64,000 bases of DNA. Source: Streptomyces sp. Z26. Lineage in GTDB: Bacteria; Actinomycetota; Actinomycetes; Streptomycetales; Streptomycetaceae. Below, piece by piece: positions 7,172 to 15,251 of the stretch. Position 1 is the first letter of the stretch; every line of letters starts with the position of its first letter. The translations under genes and the position numbers were made by a program. The stretch lies in assembly GCF_003665095.1 (NCBI RefSeq), contig NZ_RCHV01000002.1:4574501-4638500 (forward strand), in the 5' to 3' direction. The notes beneath the pieces are model-generated. The model made no database searches. It was given only the letters and a program-made list of their open reading frames with translations, and was not told where the DNA came from.

Positions 7172-8986
7172 TTGAGTGACATCCCAGTCGAGGCGGCCGG
7201 CAAGCCGGACGACGTACGCCGCGCGCTCGCACTCCTGAACGCGGCGGGCGCGCGCATCGGGAACTCCCTCGACCTGGAGACCACGGCCCGCGAACTGCTC
7301 GACGTCGCCGTCCCGCAGTTCTGCGACCTCGCCTCCGTGGACCTGTACGAGGACGTGCTGGCCGGTGACGAGCCGCACGCCGCCGGTCCCGGCCGGGACG
7401 GGAAGCTGCGCCGGGTCGGCTTCGCCAGCTCCGTGTCCGACGCGCCGCTGGCGCTGTCCTCGTACGACGAGGCGGAGGCGAACCCGATCACGGTCGGTTC
7501 CACGCACAGCTACGCCTCCCACTCGGCGAGCGCGGAAGCCCTCCGTACGGGCCGGGTCCAGCACACCGGCGGCCAGGACGGCTCCGTACCGGCGCAGTTC
7601 GGCACGGTGGTGCAGTCGACGCTTTCCGTGCCGATGGCGGCGCGTGAACGGGTGCTGGGGCTGGTGCAGTTCTCGCGGGCCAAGGGCAGCGAGCCGTTCG
7701 GGGAACGGGACGCGGCGCTCGCCGCCGAACTCGCCGCGCGCGCCGCCGTCTGCATCGACAACGCCCGGCTGTACCGCCGCGAGCACGAGCGCGCCCTCAT
7801 CCTCCAGCGCAGCCTGCTGCCGCCCGGCAACCCGGAGGCCGCCGGGCTCGACATCGCCTGCCGCTACCTGCCGGGCAATCCGGCCACGGAGGTGGGCGGC
7901 GACTGGTTCGACGTCCTCGAACTCCCCGGACACCGCACCGCGTTGGTCGTCGGCGACGTGATGGGGCGCGGGCTGCGGGCCGCCGTGGCGATGGGCGAAC
8001 TGCGTACGGCCGTACGGACGTTGGCGCTGCTCGACCTCGAACCGGCCGAGGTGCTCACCGCGTTGGACGAGATCGCGCTCGGCCTCGGGGCGCCCCCGTC
8101 CGAGGGCAGGGGCCGTCACGCCCGCAAGCAGCGCGCGGGGGCGGAGGACCTGGCCGAGGTGTACCTCGCCACGTGCGCGTACGCCGTCTACGACCCCGTC
8201 ACCCGCCGCTGCACCTTCGCCAACGCGGGTCATCTGCCGCCCATCCTCCTCGAACCGGAGGACCAGGGCGGTTCCGCGCTGCTGCTGGAGGTCCCCAAGG
8301 GCGTCCCGCTCGGCGTCGGTGGCGAACCGTTCGAGCAGATCGAGGTCGAACTCCCCGACGGCGCGCTGCTCGCCCTCTACACCGACGGGCTCGTCGAGTC
8401 CCGCGACCACCCGCTGGACGAGGGCCTGACCGCGTTCCGTACGGCCCTCGCCGACCCGCCGCCCGCCCTGGAGGACGTCGCGGACCGGGTGCTGAACCGG
8501 CTGAACGTGCACCACGGCGAGGACGACATCGCCCTCCTCGTCGCCCGCGTGCACGGCCTGCCGTCCTCCGCCGTGGGCGACTGGCGGCTGCCCTCCGAGC
8601 CGCGCTCGGTGTCCCGCGCCCGCGAACTGGCCCGCGACCAGCTCACCGCCTGGCAGTTGGGGGACCTCGCGGACACCACGGAGCTGCTCGTCAGCGAGCT
8701 GGTGACCAACGCCCTCCGGCACGGCGAGGGTGAGATCCGGCTGCGGCTGCTGCTGGACCGCACCCTCGTGTGCGAGGTGTGGGACGCGGGCCTGGTCCAG
8801 CCCCGGCGCAGGCGCGCGCGGGCCACGGACGAGGGCGGGCGCGGGCTCCAACTGGTCGGGCTGCTCAGCGAGGCGTGGGGGAGCAGGCGGACCCCGCACG
8901 GCAAGACGGTCTGGTTCGAGCAGCGGCTCCCGGAGGCGGGCGCGAAGCCGGTCGACCCGACGGAGGCGCTGCTCAGCCTGTTCTGA
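7172..8986 (+). CDS. GAF-SpoIIE-HATPase phosphatase
   Basis: A 604-residue paralogue of the preceding protein lacking the PAS domains. It has an N-terminal GAF domain (ALLNAAGARIGNSLDLETTA to about residue 190), a SpoIIE PP2C domain (SLLPPGNPEAAG, TEVGGDWFDVLELPG, GDVMGRGLRAA, LYTDGLVESRD) and a C-terminal RsbW-like HATPase domain (ELLVSELVTNALRHGEG, GGRGLQLVGLLSEAWG). The TTG at 7172 is selected because AAGGGG lies just upstream and the GAF domain begins directly after; earlier starts would overlap the previous gene. It is 178 bases downstream of its neighbour and probably arose by duplication. The combination suggests a phosphatase acting on an anti-anti-sigma factor, with an attached kinase-like module for the opposite reaction. 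Confidence 0.9.
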   Translation: MSDIPVEAAGKPDDVRRALALLNAAGARIGNSLDLETTARELLDVAVPQFCDLASVDLYEDVLAGDEPHAAGPGRDGKLRRVGFASSVSDAPLALSSYDEAEANPITVGSTHSYASHSASAEALRTGRVQHTGGQDGSVPAQFGTVVQSTLSVPMAARERVLGLVQFSRAKGSEPFGERDAALAAELAARAAVCIDNARLYRREHERALILQRSLLPPGNPEAAGLDIACRYLPGNPATEVGGDWFDVLELPGHRTALVVGDVMGRGLRAAVAMGELRTAVRTLALLDLEPAEVLTALDEIALGLGAPPSEGRGRHARKQRAGAEDLAEVYLATCAYAVYDPVTRRCTFANAGHLPPILLEPEDQGGSALLLEVPKGVPLGVGGEPFEQIEVELPDGALLALYTDGLVESRDHPLDEGLTAFRTALADPPPALEDVADRVLNRLNVHHGEDDIALLVARVHGLPSSAVGDWRLPSEPRSVSRARELARDQLTAWQLGDLADTTELLVSELVTNALRHGEGEIRLRLLLDRTLVCEVWDAGLVQPRRRRARATDEGGRGLQLVGLLSEAWGSRRTPHGKTVWFEQRLPEAGAKPVDPTEALLSLF

Positions 8987-9053
8987 GCGCGGGCCGCCGC
9001 GGCGGGCGCACTTCGGCCCCCCTCCGACCCCGCCCGTGTGCGGCCCCGGCCCG

Positions 9054-10856
9054 TCAGTCCGTGGACTCCGCCCAACCCTCCGCGCGGATACGGGCGTTGT
9101 CCCGCGGCCGGTCGCTCAGGAACACCGGCCGCCGCCCGTCCAGCACCCGTACGCCCGTCACGTACACCCCGCGGCCCTGCTGCTCGCCGTCCGTCGTGTA
9201 CCGCCACCGTACGGACGTCACTCCGGCGGGCAGCGGCGCGCTCGCGCGCGCCCAACGGCGGCCGGAAAAGCCGGAGAAGGTGCCCGCGCCGGTGCCGGAG
9301 CCCTGCCAGCGGTGCCCGTCCGCGCGGAACTCCAGCGGCACCGGCCGCCAGGTGGAGCCCCCGTCGGTGCTGGCCTCCACGGCGCAGGTGTCGGTCGGCT
9401 CGGTGTCGTACCAGAGGCGGAAGTCCAGCGACGGGTCGTCCCCGCCCGCACGCGCGAGCGGCACCAGCAGCGTCGCGGTCGCCCCGTCGCGCTGACCGGA
9501 GAACCAGGCGGCGCGGCGGTCGCCCGTACGCACCGGCAGCGCGCGGGCCAGGTGCCGGGCGGGGGCGCGGCGGTAGTCGCTGGTGGCGCCCCACTCGCGG
9601 GTCGGGTGCACGCGGTTGGTGAGCAGGACGAGCAGGCTGCCGGACAGCGGGTCGCCCACCAGGCTGGTGCCGGTGAAGCCGGTGTGGCCGAAGGAGACGG
9701 GTGAGGTCAGGGCGTCCATGAAGAAACGCTGGTCGAGCTGCCAGCCGAGACCGCGGGCGGCCTCCGCGCCCAGGTCCGGGTTCTGGTTGGTGAGCAGCCT
9801 CCGCACCCAGGGTTCACCGAGCACGCGGTGCCCGCCGTACGTACCGCCGTTGAGCACCGCCTGCCCCAGGACGGCCATGTCGGCGGCGGTCGAGAAGACG
9901 CCCGCGTGCCCGGCGACGCCGCCGAGGTGGAAGGCGTTCTCGTCGTGCACGGAGCCGCGCACCATGCCGCGTCCGAGGGCCGGTTGGTACTCGGTGGCGG
10001 CGATCCGGTCCAGCCGTGACGCGGGCGGGTTGTAGCCGGTGTCCGCCATGCCCAGCGGTTCGGTGACGAGTTGGGCGACGAGCCGGTCGAGGCCCTTACC
10101 GGTGACCTCCTCGGCGAGCCGCCCGGCGGTGATGAGGTTCAGGTCGGAGTACGTGTACGCGCTGCCCGGCTCGAACGTCAGCGGCTGCGCGTAGATCGCC
10201 GCCATCCGCGCCTCGTTGTCCGGGTACGGGCCCAGGTCGTGCCAGGACTTCATGCCGGTGGTGTGGGTCAGCAACTGCCGTACGACGATCGCGGACTTGG
10301 CCGGGTCCGCGCGGTCGAACTCCGGGAGGTGGTGCGCCACCGGCGCGTCCAGGTCGACGAGGCCCTGCTTGGCCAGGGCGACCAGCACGACCGAGGTGAA
10401 CAGCTTTGACACCGACGCCATGTCGAAGACGGTGTCCGCGCGCATCGGCACCCAGGCGTCGCGCGGCAGCTCCACGGGCTTCCCGGCGGCGGCGTCCCAG
10501 CTCTCGTACCGCAGCGCGTGGCCCCGCGCGGCGTGCTCCACGATCACGCCGTCCCGCGCGGCGAGCAGCACGAAGCCGGGGTGGGACGGGTGCGGGCGGC
10601 CGGGGCCGGGCCGCAGGTACTCGGCGGCGGCCGGGACCATCCGCGCCACGTGCTCCGCCAGCAGGCCCGCCCGTGCCGCGTCGCCGGGCCGCAGCGTACG
10701 CGGCCGGAACCGCAGGTCGCCGGGGGTCACGGTGGGGGGCCCGGTGTCGCCCGCGCGTACGGGGGCGGAGTCGGCCGCGGCGGGCACGCCCGCCCCCGAC
10801 AGGCCGGTCAGGGCGGCGAGGCCGCCCGCGGCGCCCAGGAAGTGCCGACGTCTCAT
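9054..10856 (-). CDS. Tat-exported beta-lactamase-family serine hydrolase
   Basis: A 600-residue secreted serine hydrolase of the class C beta-lactamase / D,D-carboxypeptidase / esterase superfamily. The N-terminus MRRRHFLGAAGG followed by a hydrophobic stretch and an Ala-x-Ala site near residue 28 is a twin-arginine signal. The catalytic motifs are present: SxxK as S148-V-S-K151, the tyrosine motif Y236-S-D, and the HTG third motif in GHTGFTG. The last 150 residues form a separate beta-rich domain (TCAVEASTDGGSTWRPVPLE), which may bind substrate or cell wall. The ATG at 10856 is chosen because it begins the Tat signal. The substrate is not predictable; such proteins act on peptidoglycan peptides, esters or beta-lactams. 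Converges with the phosphatase gene. Confidence 0.88.
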   Translation of the reverse strand: MRRRHFLGAAGGLAALTGLSGAGVPAAADSAPVRAGDTGPPTVTPGDLRFRPRTLRPGDAARAGLLAEHVARMVPAAAEYLRPGPGRPHPSHPGFVLLAARDGVIVEHAARGHALRYESWDAAAGKPVELPRDAWVPMRADTVFDMASVSKLFTSVVLVALAKQGLVDLDAPVAHHLPEFDRADPAKSAIVVRQLLTHTTGMKSWHDLGPYPDNEARMAAIYAQPLTFEPGSAYTYSDLNLITAGRLAEEVTGKGLDRLVAQLVTEPLGMADTGYNPPASRLDRIAATEYQPALGRGMVRGSVHDENAFHLGGVAGHAGVFSTAADMAVLGQAVLNGGTYGGHRVLGEPWVRRLLTNQNPDLGAEAARGLGWQLDQRFFMDALTSPVSFGHTGFTGTSLVGDPLSGSLLVLLTNRVHPTREWGATSDYRRAPARHLARALPVRTGDRRAAWFSGQRDGATATLLVPLARAGGDDPSLDFRLWYDTEPTDTCAVEASTDGGSTWRPVPLEFRADGHRWQGSGTGAGTFSGFSGRRWARASAPLPAGVTSVRWRYTTDGEQQGRGVYVTGVRVLDGRRPVFLSDRPRDNARIRAEGWAESTD

Positions 10857-11064
10857 CACGGTGCGCTGCCCCCTGTCGGTCGGGCCGGTGCCGGTGCCGG
10901 TTCCGGCGCGGCACCGGGTACGCGTCCTCGGGTACGAGGGCACGGGCCCGCAGCGTACGCGGCCGGAGCGGGGACCGGGACCCGTCGGCGGGGGTTCCGT
11001 TGGTCGGACCTGTGGCGGCGCGCGTACGGGCCCGGCGTGGGCGGCACGCGTACGGCCCGCACGG

Positions 11065-12087
11065 TCAGGTGCCGGGCGGCGGGACGGCGGGCGACCGGAC
11101 GGCGGGCGGGACGAGCTCGCGGGCGCCCGCCCTCAGCGCCAGGCCGACGGGCGTGAGGCTGTGCTGGACGCGGTTCCGCCGCCGGTCGCTGACGATCAGC
11201 CCGGCGTCGCGCAGCACGGCCGCGTGCTCGCTGGCCGACGAGACGGAGACACCGGCCCGGCGGGCGAGTTCGCTGGTGGTGCAGTCGCCGCCGAGGGACT
11301 GGAGCACCGCCGCCCGCGTGTGCCCGAGCAGCCGCGCGAGGTCGCGCGCGAGCGGCGCGCTCTCGGCGCGCTCCGCGCGGGCGCACGTCCCCTGCGCCGG
11401 GTACACGAGTGTCGGCGGCAGCTCCGCGTCGGCGAGCGCGACGGGCGTACGGCGGCAGAAGTACGACGGGATCAGCAGGATGCCGCGCCCCTCCAGACGC
11501 AGGTCGCGGTCGACGGGATAGTCCACCTCCAGCACCGGGGCCCGCCAGCGCATGGCGGGCGCGAACGTACGGAGCAGCGCGTCCGTGCCCTCGTACCACT
11601 GCGTGCGCGCCCGGCGTGCGCGGTCCTGTTCGACGCGCGCGCGGATCTGCGGCCACGACGGGCCGAGGGCCTGGTCCCGGTGCTCGCGCAGGGCCGCGCC
11701 GAGGCGGCGTACGGCCGGGCCGGAACCCTCGGCCAGGGTGCGCGTCCACGGGTCGGGCGGCCCCGCTCCGGCCAGCCGCCCGAGCTGCTCGCGGAGTCGG
11801 GCGCGCGGGGTCGACAGCAGCGCGTCGAGCCCGGCCTCGAACCCGTCGGTGCTCGCGGCGGGCGTGAGGAAGTCCGGGAAGTAGCCGTGCGCCGGTACGA
11901 GCGGCAGCAGCAGCCGCAGCGCGCTCCGGCCGTGCGCGAGGACGTGTTCCCGCCAGCCCGCGAGTACGGGATCGGCCTCGGTCCGCCGCAGCCGGTGCAG
12001 GCTCAGCACGGACTCCCAGAACGGGTCCGGCGCGTCGGCGACGTTCGTACGTGCCAGGTCTCCCGCGGTGAAGTGGACGCGCAGCAT
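11065..12087 (-). CDS. ArsR-type transcriptional regulator with N-terminal DUF5937-like domain
   Basis: A 340-residue regulator. The first 240 residues (MLRVHFTAGDLART, ADAPDPFWESVLSLHRL, VPAHGYFPDFLTP) match the N-terminal domain common in streptomycete ArsR-like regulators, often labelled DUF5937. Residues about 240-325 form a winged helix-turn-helix (LLGHTRAAVLQSL, TTSELARRAGVSVSSASEHAAVLRDAGLI) of ArsR type. There is no CxC metal site, so metal sensing is unlikely. The ATG at 12087 has a GGGGGAG ribosome-binding site. It is divergent from the HTH-glycosidase-like gene at 12336, which could therefore be a target; that is inference from position only. Confidence 0.87.
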   Translation of the reverse strand: MLRVHFTAGDLARTNVADAPDPFWESVLSLHRLRRTEADPVLAGWREHVLAHGRSALRLLLPLVPAHGYFPDFLTPAASTDGFEAGLDALLSTPRARLREQLGRLAGAGPPDPWTRTLAEGSGPAVRRLGAALREHRDQALGPSWPQIRARVEQDRARRARTQWYEGTDALLRTFAPAMRWRAPVLEVDYPVDRDLRLEGRGILLIPSYFCRRTPVALADAELPPTLVYPAQGTCARAERAESAPLARDLARLLGHTRAAVLQSLGGDCTTSELARRAGVSVSSASEHAAVLRDAGLIVSDRRRNRVQHSLTPVGLALRAGARELVPPAVRSPAVPPPGT

Positions 12088-12335
12088 GTCTCCCCCTGAC
12101 CGTGCGGCGTGGTCACCGCCCCCGTGCGGTGACTCCGGCCCGCCGTACGTGCGGCGGTCCGGCCCGGTCGTTGTGCGACCTTGCCGTCACTCTCTGTTCC
12201 AGACAAGGAGATCCGGGGAAATGGGACAACGGGACGCGGGGACGCACATGAGCTGCGGCGTCCCGGAGCACTGGGACGGCGCCGGGGACGACTCACCCGG
12301 CGGCGCCTTCGGGGGACGGCACAGAGGGGGACGCG

Positions 12336-14147
12336 ATGTCATCGGACAAGGCGGCACGGGAGCGGCGGCGACCACCGGACGCCGTCGGGAAGGCGGGGAA
12401 GGCGGGGAACGCGGGGGACACCGCGCTCGCGGAGCTGCTCCAGGAGCTGAAGGAACGCAGCGGGCGCAGCTACACCGCGCTCGCCCACCGCTGCGGCATG
12501 AGCCGGTCGTCGCTCCACCGGTACTGCCGGGGCTCGATCGTGCCGAGCACGTTCGAGCCGGTCGAGCGGCTGGCGCGGGTCTGCGGGGCGAGCCGCGCCG
12601 AGCTGGACGTGCTGTACCGGACGTGGTCGCGGGCGTCGGCGGGGGCCGCCGTACCGGGACCGCCGTACGGCGGCGGCAGCGGCAGCGGCGACGGCACCGG
12701 CCCACCGCACCCGGCGCCCGCCCCCGCCGCCCTCGCCGCCCCGCCCCCGGGCGGGCGCGCGCGGCCCGCGCCCGCGCCGTTGGCGGGCGCGTGGCGCCGC
12801 CTCCGCCCGCTGGCGCTCCTGCTCGTGCTGGCCGTCACGTCCACCGCGAGCGGCCTGCCGTACGGCGGCCCGCACGGCCCGTACGACGGCGCCCCGCCGC
12901 GCGCCACCGGCGTGCCCGCCCACCCGGGCGTCCGCGACGGCTCCGCCGACCGGCAGGGCTACGAGGGACCCGACTGGTCCGTCGCCCCGCGCCCCGTGCC
13001 GAGCGAGTTCTTCGGCCTCACCCTGAATACGGACACCGGCCAGATGCCCGGCTTCCCCACCGGGGCCGTACGGCTCTGGGAGAGCGAGACCCGCTGGGGC
13101 GCCCTGGAGCCGCGGCGCGGCCACTACCGCTGGCAGGTCCTGGAGCGGATGGTCGACGCCGCCGAACGCGAGGGCCTGCCCGTCCTCCTCACCCTCAGCG
13201 GCACCCCGCTGTGGGCCGCCCCCGGCGGCCGCAGGTCCGCCTACGGGGACTCGCTCGCGTCGCCCCCGGCCGACCTGGCCGACTGGGACCGCTTCGTCCG
13301 GCACGTCGTCACGCGCTACCGCGGCCGCGTCGAGTCGTACGAGCTGTGGGACTACGCGGGCCACCCGCTGAGCTTCTCCGGCAGCGTCGACACCCTCGCC
13401 CGCATGACCGAGCGGGCGGCGGCCGTCATCGAGGACACCGACCCCGACGCGCTGGTGGTCTGCCCGTCGTTCGGCGAGCTGTGGACGGACCAGGGGCGGC
13501 AGCGGCTGCGGGACTTCGCGCGGACCGGCGCGTACGAGCACTGCGACGCGGCGGCGCTCAAGACCCCGCCGCGCACGGCCGACGGCCGCCCCGAGGAGAT
13601 GCTGGACCTGGTCGCGAGCACGCACCGGCTGCTGTACGAGGAGGGCTGTCCCGACCTGCCGGTGTGGAACACCGGGACGGACCGGGACGTCGCCGTCGTC
13701 CCCCCGCTCGACGAGCGCCGCGCCCGCGACTACGCGGTCCGGTTCTACCTGGTCGGGATCTACGGCTGGCACGACCGCCTGCGCCGCACGTACTTCTACA
13801 GCTGGGGCAGCACGGACGTGCCCCTCGTCGTCGAGCCCGTCGACGGGGCCCCGACGGAGGCCGGGCGGCGGATGGGCAGGCTGCGGGAGTGGCTGGACGG
13901 CGCCCGCGTCGCGGCCTGCGGCCGGGGCGTCCGCGCGCGGCTGACGGGCGACGCGTACACCTGCCGCTTCGAGCGGCGCGGCGAGAGCCTCCGCGTGTAC
14001 TGGACGTCGCGCGGCGACGGTTCGGCGTCCCTGGCCCCGGGCGCGTACCGGCTGCGGCACATGGACGGCCGGACCGAACGGGTACGGGCGGGCGACCGGC
14101 TGCGCTTCGGGGAGGAGCCCGTACTGGTCGACCACCGGGAGGGCTGA
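12336..14147 (+). CDS. Membrane-anchored HTH protein with an extracytoplasmic GH39-like pseudoglycosidase domain
   Basis: A 603-residue fusion. Residues 29-95 form an XRE-like helix-turn-helix (SYTALAHRCGMSRSSLHRYC). Residues 100-150 are a Gly/Pro/Ala linker, residues about 153-171 a single membrane segment (RRLRPLALLLVLAVTST), and residues 213-600 a TIM-barrel-like domain resembling beta-xylosidases of GH39 (FFGLTLNTD, AVRLWESETRWGALEP, LLTLSGTPLWAAP, YFYSWG). The usual WNEP acid/base motif is replaced by LWDYAG around residues 338-342, and the expected nucleophile Glu after PVWNT is Gly447, so catalysis looks unlikely. The ATG has an AGGGGGA site. I infer a transmembrane regulator that senses a glycan outside and acts on DNA or a partner inside. 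Confidence 0.85.
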   Translation: MSSDKAARERRRPPDAVGKAGKAGNAGDTALAELLQELKERSGRSYTALAHRCGMSRSSLHRYCRGSIVPSTFEPVERLARVCGASRAELDVLYRTWSRASAGAAVPGPPYGGGSGSGDGTGPPHPAPAPAALAAPPPGGRARPAPAPLAGAWRRLRPLALLLVLAVTSTASGLPYGGPHGPYDGAPPRATGVPAHPGVRDGSADRQGYEGPDWSVAPRPVPSEFFGLTLNTDTGQMPGFPTGAVRLWESETRWGALEPRRGHYRWQVLERMVDAAEREGLPVLLTLSGTPLWAAPGGRRSAYGDSLASPPADLADWDRFVRHVVTRYRGRVESYELWDYAGHPLSFSGSVDTLARMTERAAAVIEDTDPDALVVCPSFGELWTDQGRQRLRDFARTGAYEHCDAAALKTPPRTADGRPEEMLDLVASTHRLLYEEGCPDLPVWNTGTDRDVAVVPPLDERRARDYAVRFYLVGIYGWHDRLRRTYFYSWGSTDVPLVVEPVDGAPTEAGRRMGRLREWLDGARVAACGRGVRARLTGDAYTCRFERRGESLRVYWTSRGDGSASLAPGAYRLRHMDGRTERVRAGDRLRFGEEPVLVDHREG

Positions 14148-14191
14148 CGCGCCCGGGTCCGGGCGACACCGCGCCGGGCGCCGTCCGGGGC

Positions 14192-15100
14192 TCAGGCCGC
14201 CGCGCGCGCGACGCGGAAGCCGGTGTTGCCGCTGGAGCTGTCCGGGGTGTTGCCCATGCGGGCGGAGGTCCGGTAGCGCAGGCAGTACGACTCGTGGCAC
14301 AGGTGCGAGCCGCCGCGCAGCGCCCGGGTGCCCGGACCGAACGGGTCGGCGCACCACTCCCACACGTTCCCGGTCGTGTTGAACAGCCCGTACCCGTTGG
14401 GCGCGAACGCGTCCACCGGGCAGGTGCCCCGGTAGCCGTCGGCGGCGGTGTTGCGGTCGGGGAAGGAGCCGCGCCAGATGTTCATGCGGTACGCGCCGCC
14501 CGGATCCCGCTCACCGCCCCACGGGTACGGCTCGCCGCTCAGCCCGCCCCGGGCCGCGTACTCCCACTCGGCCTCGGCGGGGAGCCGTACGCCCGCCCAG
14601 GCGCAGTACGCGCGCGCGTCGTCGTACGACACGTGCACCACCGGGTGGTCCGCGCGCTCCGCCACCGACGAGTGCGGGCCCTCGGGGCGCCGCCAGTCCG
14701 CGTCGAACACCTGCCGCCACCACGGCGTCCCGACGGCGGCGCGGGTGGGCGGGAAGTCGTCGGGCAGGAAGCCCGCGAAGACGAACGACCAGCCGAACCG
14801 CTCCGCGTCCGTACGGTGGCCGGTCGCCTCCGTGAACGCGGCGAACTCGGCGTTGGTCACCGCCGTCGCCGCGATCCCGAACGGGTCGAGGCGCACCTCG
14901 CGCACCGGGCCCTCGCCGTCCGCCGGGTACGGGCCGCTGTCGGAGCCCATCAGGAACGGGCCGCCGTCCAGCTCGCACCACGCGCCGGGCCGCGCGGCCC
15001 CCGCACCGGCCCGCGTCGGCTCCGGCGCGGGGACGTCCGGCACCGGCCCGCCCCCGGCGTCGCGGGCGGGCGCGCAGCAGGCGCGGGGCTCGTCGCTCAT
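14192..15100 (-). CDS. Formylglycine-generating enzyme (SUMF1/FGE family)
   Basis: A 302-residue FGE-sulfatase-domain protein. True FGE oxidises a Cys in the CxPxR motif of type I sulfatases to C-alpha-formylglycine, using copper and O2. Family landmarks are visible: GPFLMGSDSG, TAVTNAEFAAFTEATGH, VVHVSYDDARAYCAWAG, RLPAEAEWEYAARGGL, NTTGNVWEWCADPF and GGSHLCHESYCLRYR. The two copper-binding active-site cysteines, C268 and C273, are both kept, as are the following NTPDSSSGN residues, so it should be catalytic. The ATG at 15100 with GGAGG upstream is chosen. Converges with the HTH fusion gene. No sulfatase is encoded in the window, so the substrate must lie elsewhere. Confidence 0.92.
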   Translation of the reverse strand: MSDEPRACCAPARDAGGGPVPDVPAPEPTRAGAGAARPGAWCELDGGPFLMGSDSGPYPADGEGPVREVRLDPFGIAATAVTNAEFAAFTEATGHRTDAERFGWSFVFAGFLPDDFPPTRAAVGTPWWRQVFDADWRRPEGPHSSVAERADHPVVHVSYDDARAYCAWAGVRLPAEAEWEYAARGGLSGEPYPWGGERDPGGAYRMNIWRGSFPDRNTAADGYRGTCPVDAFAPNGYGLFNTTGNVWEWCADPFGPGTRALRGGSHLCHESYCLRYRTSARMGNTPDSSSGNTGFRVARAAA

Positions 15101-15150
15101 GGTGCCGTCCTCCGCTGCGGGGCGTGCCGGGTGCGTCCGCCGCCATTGTG

Positions 15151-15207
15151 CGCGTACGGCCCGCACACCCGCCCGGCCGGGGCCGACGGGTGCACGGGCC
15201 GTACGCG
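15151..15207 (-). terminator. Terminator of the sdh operon
   Basis: Two 21-base arms (15151-15171 and 15187-15207) pair with only two central mismatches around a 15-nt loop. It lies just past the sdhB stop codon at 15252, in the direction of transcription, with no U-tract, as is usual in streptomycetes. Confidence 0.65.
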
Positions 15208-15251
15208 TGAGGCCTTGTGGGGACGGGCCGTGGCGCCCGCCCCCGTACGGG

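Noticed and set aside
4117..7503. Very long minus-strand open frame opposite the phosphatase genes
   Set aside because: It is antisense to two genes with clear SpoIIE and HATPase motifs. Its translation has no recognisable domain and its composition is typical of GC-rich antisense frames.
9054..15100. Genomic island or prophage
   Set aside because: The genes look accessory, but there is no integrase, transposase, tRNA, flanking repeat or shift in base composition to support a mobile element.
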